Position numbers and translations under genes: made by a program. DNA of 64,000 nt, taken from assembly GCF_036250735.1 (NCBI RefSeq), contig NZ_CP109430.1, forward strand, positions 2,294,001-2,358,000. The letters are read 5' to 3'. Within the stretch, counting starts at the first letter, position 1; every line of letters starts with the position of its first letter. The notes under the pieces are model-generated. The model was given only the letters and a program-made list of their open reading frames with translations, ran no database searches and had not been told where the DNA came from. Below are positions 42,502 through 51,473 of this stretch, one piece after another. Source of the DNA: Streptosporangium sp. NBC_01495 (GTDB lineage Bacteria; Actinomycetota; Actinomycetes; Streptosporangiales; Streptosporangiaceae).

Positions 42502-44063
42502 GGAGCCGGGACACCGGACGACGACACCACCGGCGGAACGACCGGCGGAACGACCGGCAACGCGACCACCGCGGCGAATCCGTGCCCGGAGCCGTCCGGA
42601 CGCGGCAGGCCCTCCTCCAGCCGCAGCTCGCCCCCGGCCGCCCCGGCCAGGTCGGCGCAGATCGCCAGTCCCAGGCCGGTGCCGGGTACGTTCTGGTGCC
42701 GCGGTGACCGCCAGAACCGTTGTAGCGCCTGGGCTCGCTCGGACGCGTCGATCCCCTGGCCGTCGTCGCGGACGGCGATCGTGACCACGCCGCCGGCCGC
42801 GGAGGGGTTGCCGTGTCCAATACCCGCGGAGGAGCTGCCGTGCCCGGTGTCCGCGGAAGAGCCGCGGTGTCCGATGCCCGCGGAGGAGCTGCCGTGTCCG
42901 GTGCCCGCGTCACCGGGGACGACTCGGGCGGTCACCTCCACCACCCGCGCGTCCGACAGCCGTAACGCGTTGCTGATCAGCTCGTCCAGGATGCTGCCCA
43001 GCCCGCCCGGTGGCTCCAGCAGCCGCAGCCCCGGCGGCACGTCGACCGTCAGCGTCTGCCCCGCCGTCGCCGTCAACGCCCGCCACCGGTCCACCCGGGT
43101 CGCCAGCACCGCGTCGAGGTCCACCGGCGACGCCGTCCGGATGCTCTCCATTCGCGCACTGGCCTGCAGCGAGTTCAGCATCCGCTGCATCGCCTTCAGC
43201 TCGTCGACGGCGACGTCGTAGACCTGCCGTCCGTCGCCGTCCGCGCGCAGATGCGGTTCCAGACTCTCCACGGCGAGCCGGAGACTGGTCAGCGGATTGC
43301 GCAACTGGTGCGACGCGTCGGACACGAACGCCCGCTGCCGCTGCACGGCGTTCTCGACCGCGTCCATCATGGTGTTGAACGACCCCGCCAGCCGCCGCAG
43401 CTCGACCGGGCCGGCCTCGGCGTCCGCCCGGATCGTGAGGTCGCCCCGCGAGATCCGCGAGCTCGCCGCGTCCAGCTCCCGTACCGGCCGCAGCACCCAC
43501 GCCGACACCGGCCAGGCGACGGCCACCAGCGCGACCAACGGCAGCAGCCCGAGCCCGGCGAGCTGGGTCCATCGCACGAGGATGCGATAGCGCGTCCTCG
43601 ACAGGTCGGAGATCGTCACGACGGTGCCGACGACCTCGCTGTCCCGGCCCACCGGCTCCGCGACCACGAGCGCGGAGTCGTCCCACGGCGCCCATGCCCC
43701 GGATGGTTCGGATCTCGCCCCGGCCAGCGCCGCGGTCACGATCCGGGGCAACGCCGGCTCGGCCCGCGCCGCCTCCCGGTACGCGCCGGTCGGCCCGAGC
43801 AGCACCGTGCCCGAGATGTCGATCACCGCGACCGGGATGCCGTACAGCTCGTGGTAGCGCGCGAGCTCCTGGTGGAGCGCCTCGGTCCGCCCGGTCGACA
43901 GCGCGGTCTCGGCCAGCGACGCGAACCGGCCGACGTCGTTGAGCCGGTCGACGTAGGTCTCCTGCATCTCCCGTTCGGCCACGGTGACGCTGAGCGGCAC
44001 CCCGAGCGCAGCGACGAGCAGCACCGCGAGGGGCACCAGGACGACGAGCAGCCGGCGATGCAC
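42489..44063 (-). CDS. tctE: TctE-like sensor histidine kinase
   Basis: A 524-residue membrane kinase: two membrane segments (about 5-27 and 168-190) around an extracytoplasmic region, HAMP linker, phospho-accepting His252 in DASHQLRNPL, N-box ELISNALRLS and G-box GTGLGLAICADLAG. Residues 387-421, between N-box and D-box, are a 9-residue repeat (GHGSSSAGI, GHRGSSADT, GHGSSSAGI, GHGNPSA) coded by a 27-bp tandem repeat, an insertion that ordinary kinases lack. GTG start, seven bases after the response regulator. The neighbouring tct transporter makes TctE the best name. Confidence 0.88.
   Translation of the reverse strand: MHRRLLVVLVPLAVLLVAALGVPLSVTVAEREMQETYVDRLNDVGRFASLAETALSTGRTEALHQELARYHELYGIPVAVIDISGTVLLGPTGAYREAARAEPALPRIVTAALAGARSEPSGAWAPWDDSALVVAEPVGRDSEVVGTVVTISDLSRTRYRILVRWTQLAGLGLLPLVALVAVAWPVSAWVLRPVRELDAASSRISRGDLTIRADAEAGPVELRRLAGSFNTMMDAVENAVQRQRAFVSDASHQLRNPLTSLRLAVESLEPHLRADGDGRQVYDVAVDELKAMQRMLNSLQASARMESIRTASPVDLDAVLATRVDRWRALTATAGQTLTVDVPPGLRLLEPPGGLGSILDELISNALRLSDARVVEVTARVVPGDAGTGHGSSSAGIGHRGSSADTGHGSSSAGIGHGNPSAAGGVVTIAVRDDGQGIDASERAQALQRFWRSPRHQNVPGTGLGLAICADLAGAAGGELRLEEGLPRPDGSGHGFAAVVALPVVPPVVPPVVSSSGVPAPPRV
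42809..42910. repeat. In-frame 27-bp tandem repeat within tctE
   Basis: About 3.7 copies of a 27-bp unit (CC(G/A)TG(T/C)CC...GAGGAGCTG) encode GH(G/R)(G)SSSA(G/D)(I/T) repeats inside the ATPase domain. Copies 1 and 3 are nearly identical, so expansion looks recent. Confidence 0.85.
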
Positions 44064-44069
44064 GGCGCG

Positions 44070-44753
44070 TCAGCCGATCAGCTCCGGCTGGTCGGCCAGG
44101 AGCCGATAGCCGACCCCGTGGATCGTGCGGATGAGCACGGCCGGTCCGAGTTTGTGCCGCAACGCCGCGATGTGGGTGTCCAGGGTGCGGCTTGAGGACT
44201 CCCAGGTCGCGCCCCAGATCTGGTCGAGGATGACGTCGCGGCTCACCACGTTCGGCGCCCGCCGGGCCAGCAGCAGGAGCAGCTCGAACTCCTTGCGGGT
44301 CAGCGTCAGGGGCGTGCCGCCGATGACGACCTCGCGGGTGCCGACGCCGATCCGCATCGGGCCGAGGACGAGTGGCTCGTCCGGGTGGCTCAGGGCACGG
44401 GCCACCCGGGTGCGCCGCAGGACGGCGTCGATCCGGGCCAGCAGCTCCGGGACGCCGAACGGTTTCACGATGTAGTCGTCCGCGCCGGCGCGCAGGCCGC
44501 GGACCCGCTCGTGCTCCTCAGAGCGTGCTGTCACGGCGATGACGGCGGTCTCCGGGCGGTCACGCAGCCTGCGGATCACGTCGAGTCCGTCGCCGTCGGG
44601 CAGACCCAGGTCGACGAGGACCACATCGGACGGGGCGGCGTGCACGGCCTCCGCGGCGGTGGCGATGCGGTGGACCTCGAAGCCCGCCTGAGCCAGGACG
44701 GTCACCAGACCCCGCGCCACGCGGTCGTCATCCTCGATGATGGTGATCCGCAT
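44070..44753 (-). CDS. tctD: TctD-like OmpR-family response regulator
   Basis: A 227-residue regulator: receiver domain with IIEDDDR, phospho-acceptor Asp48 in VLVDLGLPDGDG, Lys in DYIVKPFGVPEL; winged helix with LTLTRKEFELLLLL ... SSRTLDTHIAALRHKLG ... IRTIHGVGYRL. TACAAT lies five bases before ATG 44753, so the mRNA may be leaderless. It is divergent from tctC and should activate the transporter through the tandem repeats between them. Confidence 0.9.
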   Translation of the reverse strand: MRITIIEDDDRVARGLVTVLAQAGFEVHRIATAAEAVHAAPSDVVLVDLGLPDGDGLDVIRRLRDRPETAVIAVTARSEEHERVRGLRAGADDYIVKPFGVPELLARIDAVLRRTRVARALSHPDEPLVLGPMRIGVGTREVVIGGTPLTLTRKEFELLLLLARRAPNVVSRDVILDQIWGATWESSSRTLDTHIAALRHKLGPAVLIRTIHGVGYRLLADQPELIG

Positions 44754-44797
44754 ACCGGATTGTACGGTCCGAATCGCTGCTTTTGTTAGCCCTTTAG

Positions 44798-44846
44798 TTC
44801 TTGGGATTTCTCTGACATCCAGCGCATTCTTGGGATTTCTCTGACA
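44798..44846. promoter_or_regulatory. Two direct 20-bp repeats between tctD and tctC
   Basis: TTCTTGGGATTTCTCTGACA occurs at 44798-44817 and again at 44827-44846, a 29-bp period. OmpR-type regulators bind direct repeats; the pair lies 45 bp upstream of tctD and 80 bp upstream of tctC. Confidence 0.7.
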
Positions 44847-44925
44847 CCATCCGCGCCCCTGCCAGCCGAGACTGAGGCCGCGCACCCACCGACAAACGCG
44901 CGTGCGCCGAGGAGGAGGTCGCGAT

Positions 44926-45963
44926 ATGAGAACGACCAGCAGGTGCCGGGCCATCGTGCGGATGGTCGCCGCGATCGGCGTCGTCTCGATTGTCGCCGCC
45001 TGTTCCGGTAACGGGGGCGCTCCCGGCGGAGGCGCCACCGGCGCGAGCGCCGCCGGGGGCTACCCGGACAAGAACATCACGTTCGTCGTGCCGTTCAGCG
45101 CGGGCGGCCCGACGGACACCGTCACCCGCATGATCGCCGAGCCGATGGCCTCCAGGCTCGGCGCCAAGATCGTCGTCCAGAACGTCGAGGGCGCGGGCGG
45201 CACGGTCGGCGCCGGGGAGGTCGCGCGGGCCGAGCCCGACGGCCACACCGTGCTCATGCACCACATCGGCATGTCGACGGCGCCCGCCCTGTACCAGAAC
45301 CTGGGCTACAAGCCGCTCGAGGACTTCGAGATGGTCGGGCTCGTCACCGAGGTGCCGATGACGGTCGTCGCCCGCAAGGATTTCGCGCCCGCGACGCTCC
45401 AGGACCTCGTGACCCACGTGAAGGCGAACGCCGGCAAGGTCACGCTGGCCAACGCCGGCATCGGAGCCGCGTCCCATCTGTGCGGCCTGCTGTTCCAGAC
45501 CGCCGCCGGTGTCAAGCTCCAGGAGGTCCCGTACGAGGGCACCGGCCCCGCGCTGACCGATCTCGTCGGCGGCCAGGTCGACTTCATGTGCGACCAGACG
45601 ACCAACACCAGCGGCCAGATCTCCGCGGGCGAGGTGAAGGCGTACGCGGTCACCACGCCGGAGCGGGTGAAGAGCCTGCCCGACCTGCCCACCACGGCCG
45701 AGGCCGGGCTGCCCCAGCTCCAGGTCAGCGTGTGGCACGGTCTCTACGTCCCGGCCGGCACGCCGCCGGAGGCGGTCCAGAAGCTGTCCGAGGCTCTGAA
45801 GGTGGCCCTGGCCGACCAGGGGGTCGTCGACCAGATGGCCAAGCTCGGCACCGCGCCGGTCCCGGCCGGGGACGCGACCCCGCAGGCGCTCCGGGCCAAG
45901 CTCGAAGAACAGCTCGGCACCTGGGCGAAGGTCATCGCCGACGCCGGCGTCAAGGCCTCCTGA
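44926..45963 (+). CDS. tctC: Tripartite tricarboxylate transporter solute-binding protein
   Basis: A 345-residue lipoprotein of the Bug/TctC family: leader with lipobox VAAC (about residue 26), then YPDKNITFVVPFSAGGPTDTVTR, EGAGGTVGAGEVARAEPDGHTVLM, PYEGTGPALTDLVGGQVDFM and VWHGLYVPAGTPP. It captures a carboxylate outside the cell for TctAB; citrate or a related di/tricarboxylate is likely but not provable. ATG 44926 follows GGAGG. Confidence 0.94.
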   Translation: MRTTSRCRAIVRMVAAIGVVSIVAACSGNGGAPGGGATGASAAGGYPDKNITFVVPFSAGGPTDTVTRMIAEPMASRLGAKIVVQNVEGAGGTVGAGEVARAEPDGHTVLMHHIGMSTAPALYQNLGYKPLEDFEMVGLVTEVPMTVVARKDFAPATLQDLVTHVKANAGKVTLANAGIGAASHLCGLLFQTAAGVKLQEVPYEGTGPALTDLVGGQVDFMCDQTTNTSGQISAGEVKAYAVTTPERVKSLPDLPTTAEAGLPQLQVSVWHGLYVPAGTPPEAVQKLSEALKVALADQGVVDQMAKLGTAPVPAGDATPQALRAKLEEQLGTWAKVIADAGVKAS

Positions 45964-45964
45964 G

Positions 45965-46426
45965 GTGGAGCGCCGCCGGTCCCTCCCGGACGTCCTCGCC
46001 GGGGGAGTCTTCGTCCTGATCGGTGGCGCGTTCGCGGTGGGGGCGCTCGGCTACGAGCTGGGCACCCCGCTGCGGATGGGCCCCGGCGCCTTCCCGCTGC
46101 TGGTCGGCGCGACCGTGGCCGCCCTGGGCCTGGCGATCGTCGTCAAGGGACTCGTCGCCGGCGAGGTGATCTCGTTCGGGCCGGTCCCCTGGCGCGCGGT
46201 CGCCGCCATCGTGCTCGCGGTCCTGTTCTTCGGATTCACCGTCCGGGGCCTCGGGTTCGTACCGACGTCCGCGGTGACCGCCCTGCTCACCGCGCTGGCC
46301 GGCTCGCGCGTACGGCTGCTCACGGCCGTCGCCGTGGCCGCCGGGCTGACCGTGGCCGGCACGCTCATCTTCGTCGTCGGACTTCAGCTGCGAATCCCGC
46401 TGTGGGGCCCGTGGCTGGGATTCTGA
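45965..46426 (+). CDS. tctB: Tripartite tricarboxylate transporter small membrane subunit
   Basis: A 153-residue protein with four hydrophobic segments (GGVFVLIGGAFAVGALGY, FPLLVGATVAALGLAIVV, VAAIVLAVLFFGFTV, LTAVAVAAGLTVAGTLIFVVG). The LGTPLRMGPGAFP motif after the first is typical of TctB. GTG 45965 begins one base after the tctC stop. It forms the membrane complex with TctA. Confidence 0.92.
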   Translation: MERRRSLPDVLAGGVFVLIGGAFAVGALGYELGTPLRMGPGAFPLLVGATVAALGLAIVVKGLVAGEVISFGPVPWRAVAAIVLAVLFFGFTVRGLGFVPTSAVTALLTALAGSRVRLLTAVAVAAGLTVAGTLIFVVGLQLRIPLWGPWLGF

Positions 46427-46446
46427 CGCGGCATCCGGATTGAGGC

Positions 46447-47952
46447 ATGGAACTTCTCGACAACCTCGCGCTGGGATTCTCGACCGCCCTCCTGATCCAG
46501 AACGTCCTCTACTGCTTCGTGGGAGTGCTGCTCGGGACGGCGGTCGGTGTGCTGCCCGGCATCGGGCCGACGGCGACGGTGGCGATGCTGCTGCCGATCA
46601 CGTTCGGCTTCGAGCCGGTGACGGCGCTGATCATGCTGGCCGGCATCTACTACGGCGCGCAGTACGGCGGCTCGACGACCGCCATCCTGATCAACCTGCC
46701 CGGTGAGTCGTCGGCGGCGGTCACCGCGCTGGACGGGCACGAGATGGCCAGGCAGGGCCGGGCCGGCGCGGCGCTGGCCGCCGCCGCGGTCGGGTCCTTC
46801 TTCGCGGGTACGGTGGCCACCGTCGTGCTGGCCGTCGCGGCCCCACCGCTGGCCCGCGTCGCGTTGAGGTTCGGCCCGGCCGAATACTTCTCGCTGGTGC
46901 TGCTCGGCCTGGTCGTGTCGATCGCGCTGGCGCGCGGCACGGCGCTCAAGGCACTGGCGATGATCGCGCTTGGCGTCCTGTTCGGCACGGTCGGCCAGGA
47001 TCTCTACACCGGCACGCCCCGGTTCGTCTTCGACCAGCGGGAGCTGTACGGCGGCATCGACTTCGTCTCGGTCGCCGTCGGCATGTTCGGGGTGGCCGAG
47101 ATCCTGCGCAACCTGGAGAACGAGCGGACCCGCACGGCGATCGTCGGCAAGGTGCGGAACCTCTGGCCGACCCGCGAGGACCGGCGCCGGATCGTCGGCC
47201 CGATCCTGCGGGGTACCGGCCTGGGCGCCGCGCTCGGCGTCCTGCCCGGCGGTGGCCACGTGCTGGCCTCGTTCACCTCGTACGCCGTCGAGAAGCGGAT
47301 CTCGAAGCGGCAGGGGGAGTTCGGGCGCGGCGCGATCGAGGGCGTCGCCGGCCCCGAGTCGGCGAACAACGCCGCCGCGCAGACGTCGTTCATCCCGCTG
47401 CTCACCCTGGGACTGCCCGCCCACCCGGTGATGGCACTGATGGTCGGCGCGTTCATCGTCCACGGCATAACCCCGGGCCCGAACGTCATCACCGAGGAAC
47501 CGGCGCTGTTCTGGGGCCTGATCGCGTCGATGTGGATCGGCAACGTGCTGCTCGTGCTGCTGAACCTGCCACTGATCGGCCTCTGGGTGCGCATGCTGCG
47601 CATCCCGTACCAGGTGTTGTTCCCCATGATCATCCTGTTCGCCGCGATCGGCACCTACTCCCTGGAGTTCAACGCGTACGACGTCTACGCGATCGTCTTC
47701 TTCGGGGTGCTGGGCTACATCCTGATCAAGTGCGGCTGCGAGCCGGCGCCACTGCTGCTCGGCTTCGTCCTCGGCCCCCTGCTCGAGGAGAACCTGCGGC
47801 GGGCGCTCATCATCTCCCGTGGCGACGCGTCGGTCTTCCTGACCCGGCCGATCTCCGCGGTGCTCCTGGCCCTGGCCGTGGCGGCACTCGTCGTCACCGT
47901 CCTCCCGGCGATCCGCAGGCGCCGCGAGATCGTGTTCACCGAGGAGGAGTAG
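46447..47952 (+). CDS. tctA: Tripartite tricarboxylate transporter large membrane subunit
   Basis: A 501-residue permease with about a dozen membrane segments. The signature GVLPGIGPTATVAMLLPITFG and GIYYGAQYGGSTTAILINLPGE occur near the N-terminus, and GVLPGGGHVLASF ... GPESANNAAAQTSFIPLLTLGLP in the middle. Together with tctC and tctB it makes a complete cation-driven carboxylate uptake system. The last gene of the tct operon, 20 bp after tctB. Confidence 0.95.
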   Translation: MELLDNLALGFSTALLIQNVLYCFVGVLLGTAVGVLPGIGPTATVAMLLPITFGFEPVTALIMLAGIYYGAQYGGSTTAILINLPGESSAAVTALDGHEMARQGRAGAALAAAAVGSFFAGTVATVVLAVAAPPLARVALRFGPAEYFSLVLLGLVVSIALARGTALKALAMIALGVLFGTVGQDLYTGTPRFVFDQRELYGGIDFVSVAVGMFGVAEILRNLENERTRTAIVGKVRNLWPTREDRRRIVGPILRGTGLGAALGVLPGGGHVLASFTSYAVEKRISKRQGEFGRGAIEGVAGPESANNAAAQTSFIPLLTLGLPAHPVMALMVGAFIVHGITPGPNVITEEPALFWGLIASMWIGNVLLVLLNLPLIGLWVRMLRIPYQVLFPMIILFAAIGTYSLEFNAYDVYAIVFFGVLGYILIKCGCEPAPLLLGFVLGPLLEENLRRALIISRGDASVFLTRPISAVLLALAVAALVVTVLPAIRRRREIVFTEEE

Positions 47953-48144
47953 GCGGGTCCGGGGTTCGAGGCCCCGGCGGCGCACGATCGGTCGAGATCC
48001 CGACGTGGCTCTCCTCGCCGGATCGGACGAGACAACACCGGCCCGGACGCCGGAGCAGCCGTTCGCGCCGCTCAGGGGGTGGGCCACTTCCGCATCCGTG
48101 CAGGTCGGCGGGACTTTGGTCGGAGCGGGAGGTACCCTCGTCCC

Positions 48145-48585
48145 ATGGACCGGCCACACCTCGCCAACCTCGCGCACCTGCGCCGGGCGCGGGATCTGAT
48201 CGACAGGGAGTACGCGCGTCCGCTCGACGTGCCGACCATGGCTCGCCACGCGCTGATGTCGCCGGGGCACTTCTCCCGGGAGTTCCGGGCGGCCTACGGA
48301 GAGTCGCCGTACAACTACCTCATGACCCGGCGGGTCGAGCGGGCGATGGCGCTGCTGCGCGGGGGCATGAGCGTGACCGACGCGTGCATGGCGGTCGGCT
48401 GTACCTCCCTCGGCTCGTTCAGCTCGCGATTCACCGAGCTCGTGGGGATGACGCCGAGCGCGTACCGGGCCCGGGAGCACCCCGCCGTGCTGGCGATGCC
48501 CGCGTGCGTGGCCAAGATCCACACCCGGCCGACCAGGGAACAACCGGTCAGGATCGGAGAAGTAACCCGCGCCGCCGCCGTCTAG
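48145..48585 (+). CDS. AraC-type helix-turn-helix regulator
   Basis: A 146-residue protein consisting of the AraC DNA-binding domain alone (two helix-turn-helix units, HALMSPGHFSREFRAAYGESP and SVTDACMAVGCTSLGSFSSRF) plus a short tail. Such stand-alone regulators often precede a VOC gene, as here, 10 bp before. TACCCT (48133-48138) six bases before ATG suggests a leaderless start. Confidence 0.88.
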   Translation: MDRPHLANLAHLRRARDLIDREYARPLDVPTMARHALMSPGHFSREFRAAYGESPYNYLMTRRVERAMALLRGGMSVTDACMAVGCTSLGSFSSRFTELVGMTPSAYRAREHPAVLAMPACVAKIHTRPTREQPVRIGEVTRAAAV

Positions 48586-48595
48586 CGTTGGCCAC

Positions 48596-49006
48596 ATGAA
48601 CATCTCTCTCCACTACTGCCAAATCACCGTCAACGACCTGGACGCGTCGCTCGCCTTCTACCGCGACGCGCTCGGCCTCGAAGTACGCAACGACGTCGCC
48701 TCGGACGGCTTCCGCTGGGTCACCCTCGGCAGCGCGTCCCAGCCGGGGCTTGAGATCGTGCTCTCCGAGCCGCACGCCGGCCGGTCCCAGGCCGACGGCG
48801 ACGCCCTGCAGGAGCTGCTGACCAAGGGAGTCCTGCCGATGACCGTGTTCCGCACCGACGACGTCGACGTGGCCTTCGAGAAAGTGCGGGCCTTCGGCGC
48901 CGAGGTGCTGCAGGAGCCCATCGACCAGCCCTGGGGCCCGCGCGACTGCGCCTTCCGGGACCCCTCGGGCAACATGGTGCGCATCTCGCAGGCGCCCAAG
49001 GCATAA
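48596..49006 (+). CDS. VOC-superfamily (glyoxalase/bleomycin-resistance fold) protein
   Basis: A 136-residue protein with two beta-alpha-beta units: ITVNDLDASLAFYRDALGLEVR, TVFRTDDVDVAFEKVRAFGAEV and the closing FRDPSGNMVRISQ. His6 and a late Glu are absent or displaced compared with metal-dependent glyoxalase I, so a binding or different enzymatic role is possible. It is coupled with the AraC-type regulator. Confidence 0.85.
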   Translation: MNISLHYCQITVNDLDASLAFYRDALGLEVRNDVASDGFRWVTLGSASQPGLEIVLSEPHAGRSQADGDALQELLTKGVLPMTVFRTDDVDVAFEKVRAFGAEVLQEPIDQPWGPRDCAFRDPSGNMVRISQAPKA

Positions 49007-49102
49007 CCACGCGAGCACTCGGCTCCCGCACGCCGGGGTGTCTGCACCGTATTCTCACATCCCCTGCGCTCAACGATCACAGGGATCTGTTTTGATTGCG
49101 CC

Positions 49103-49534
49103 GTGACTGAGCGGAATGCGTCAGGGGAGAGTGATGCGCTCTGGGCCATGGGGTGTGGGGCGTCGGCGGTTGTCGCGTCGACGAGCGCGGCTTTGGGGAC
49201 TTTTCTGGACGCTTTTCTGGTGGCCAGAACGCAATGCTACTGCCTTGGTGGTCCAAGTGCTGGGGAGAGTTTCGCCGGCCTGGTCTGGGTGGCAAGTCGG
49301 CTCATCATATTTCCCGTCATTTCAGGCCTCTCGCTGCTCGCCTCGTTTCCTGTCATTCTCGTCGCCCACCTGCCGTGGTTCGCGGACCATGGTTGGCTCA
49401 AGGCGATCCTCACGGTTCTCGCCGCCATTGTCTCGATTACCGGGCCAATGGTGACAATCGTTTATGACGTCGCCACCGAGGGAATCACGGGTGACTGCGA
49501 CCCGCCCTGGTGGCCGTCCTGGCTCCCCTCGTGA
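49103..49534 (+). CDS. Hypothetical membrane protein
   Basis: A 143-residue protein with roughly four hydrophobic stretches (CGASAVVASTSAALGTFLDAFLVA, SFAGLVWVASRLIIFPVISGLSLLASFPVILV, AILTVLAAIVSITGPMVTIVY) and a Cys pair CYC. GTG start; no clear ribosome site. I do not recognise the family. Codon use is less GC-biased than its neighbours, so it may be acquired. Confidence 0.5.
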   Translation: MTERNASGESDALWAMGCGASAVVASTSAALGTFLDAFLVARTQCYCLGGPSAGESFAGLVWVASRLIIFPVISGLSLLASFPVILVAHLPWFADHGWLKAILTVLAAIVSITGPMVTIVYDVATEGITGDCDPPWWPSWLPS

Positions 49535-49625
49535 CATGACCTCGGAGAGGTCTCGCGGTGTGGTCGCGTGACCAGGACCCGGCCGGTCGGAACAGCGGTG
49601 CGGGACCGGGGCGCGTGGATTCGCT

Positions 49626-51164
49626 TCACCGCGTGAGCAGCGTGAGCAGCGGGAGCGCCGGGAAGGTGTGGTCCTGCCACAGCAGCCGCGAGGTCTCTTC
49701 CGGGTAGGCGGTGACCGTCGACGGCGTGTCGAAGAGCTGCGCGAGGCGGTGGACGGCGTCGTACGGGGGCCAGCCCGGGTCGCCGTGAGCGGCGAACGCC
49801 GTCCACGCCCCGCGGATCCGCGCGGACAGCTCCTGCGCCACCGGGGAGGGCGGGTCGCCGATCAGCGTGGCGGTCTGGCCGCTGCTCAGGTTGCCGAAGA
49901 CGAGCGGCACGTCCAGGCCGTGGCAGGCGCCGAGGGCGCCGTCCAGTCCCGGGGCGGGCCAGGTCAGTTCGTAGAGGTGGGCCCGGCCGCCGCCGGCGAT
50001 CTGCGCGCCGGCGAGGTGGAGGCTCGGCATGCGGAACAACCAGTCCGCGTTGACCAGCTCGTACAGCTCCTCCTCGGTCGCGGCCGGGAACGCCTGCCGG
50101 TATCGGCGCGCACCGTCCGGGCCGGGGGCGAGCATGTGCAGGGCGGTCTCGGTCTGCTCGTGCGTGACCTGGCCGAGCACGCCGTCGATCAGGCTGAACA
50201 ACCGGTGCTCGTCACGGGTGTGCCCGACGAGAAGTCCGACGTCCCGGGCTGCGCCGTCGGCCAGCGCCTGCCAAGGGGTCACCGGCAGGACGTCACCGTC
50301 GACAACCGGCGCGAACGGGATCGGCCGGTGGGTGATCTGCCCCCACCGCTCTCGCCACTGGACCGTCTTGGCGAAGATCGCGTCGCCCGCGGCGGGCAGC
50401 CGGGCCGGGGCCACCGCCGACAGGCCGGACACCGTGGGCCGTACCCCCAGCTCGGCGGCGAAGGCGGCGGCGATGTCGGCGGCCAGCTCGGGGGAGAAGA
50501 ACGTCCCCGGCACGCTCTGCGCGACCGCCCGGTGGAAGAGGCCTGCGGCGCGCGGCATGGCGAGCAGCGCGGCGACCGATCCGCCGCCCGCCGACTGGCC
50601 GAAGACCGTGACCCGGTCCGGGTCGCCGCCGAACCCCCGGATGTTGTCGCGCACCCACTGCAGGGCCGCGACCTGGTCGAGCAGTCCCCGGTTGGCCGGG
50701 GCTCCGTCGATCTGCGCGAAACCCTCGATACCGAGACGGTAGTTGAGGGTCACGACCACGGCCCCGCTCCCGGCCAGGTGCCCGGCGTCGTACTCCGGGA
50801 GGCTGGAGTCGCCCATGGCGTAACCGCCACCGGGGATCCACACCATCACCGGGAGCCCCGCCGCCGGATCCGGTCCGGGTGTCCAGACGTTGAGCGTCAG
50901 CCAGTCGTCGCCGACGGTGTCCTGAGACACCCCGAGCACGCCCGACTGCGGGGGCGGCGGGCCGTACGTGAGCGCCGGGCGCACGCCGTCCCAGCCGCGC
51001 ACCGGTCGCGGCGCGGCGAAACGCAGGGGGCCGACCGGCGGCTCGGCGAACGGGATGCCGCGGAAGACCGCCAGGCCCGCCTCCCGGCCGCCGCGAAGGA
51101 CGCCGGCCGCGGTGCGGACTTCCGGCTCGGACTCGGACGGCTTGCTGGATGCGGTGACGGCCAT
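49626..51164 (-). CDS. Type B carboxylesterase
   Basis: A 512-residue esterase of the carboxylesterase/lipase type B family: FRGIPFAEPPVGPLRFAAP, LTLNVWTPG, the oxyanion loop WIPGGGYAMGD, nucleophile Ser191 in FGQSAGGGSV, and late His in GACHGLDVPLVFGN. No signal peptide, so cytoplasmic. ATG 51164 has GAGAGG at a suitable distance; the open frame upstream is low quality. It probably hydrolyses small hydrophobic esters. Confidence 0.92.
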   Translation of the reverse strand: MAVTASSKPSESEPEVRTAAGVLRGGREAGLAVFRGIPFAEPPVGPLRFAAPRPVRGWDGVRPALTYGPPPPQSGVLGVSQDTVGDDWLTLNVWTPGPDPAAGLPVMVWIPGGGYAMGDSSLPEYDAGHLAGSGAVVVTLNYRLGIEGFAQIDGAPANRGLLDQVAALQWVRDNIRGFGGDPDRVTVFGQSAGGGSVAALLAMPRAAGLFHRAVAQSVPGTFFSPELAADIAAAFAAELGVRPTVSGLSAVAPARLPAAGDAIFAKTVQWRERWGQITHRPIPFAPVVDGDVLPVTPWQALADGAARDVGLLVGHTRDEHRLFSLIDGVLGQVTHEQTETALHMLAPGPDGARRYRQAFPAATEEELYELVNADWLFRMPSLHLAGAQIAGGGRAHLYELTWPAPGLDGALGACHGLDVPLVFGNLSSGQTATLIGDPPSPVAQELSARIRGAWTAFAAHGDPGWPPYDAVHRLAQLFDTPSTVTAYPEETSRLLWQDHTFPALPLLTLLTR

Positions 51165-51473
51165 TTCGCGGTTTCCTCTCCGTGCCGGCTCGGCCGAGCA
51201 TCTCAGTGCGCGCCGTCCACGGGCAAAGCATTTAGGGGGCGGCCCACATGAGCCTGCCCGGCGAACGCGACACGGGTCGACAGGCGCCGTGGCGTACGGC
51301 CCTGGCGATGTCGGTCCAGCCGTGCGGGCGGATCGGAGATGGAACAGACGGTGGAACCGGATGGAACACCTTGGGGGTGTCCGGTTCGGTGGCGCGGACG
51401 CGATCTGGCCCTGCTGCCCCGCTCCAGCAGCCGGCTGGTGACCATGCACGGCGTCGTCGCCGTGAGCGGCCCG

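Noticed and set aside
46384..48603. 739-codon minus-strand open frame
   Set aside because: Lies antisense to tctA and the AraC gene and is low-complexity in His/Gln/Asp.
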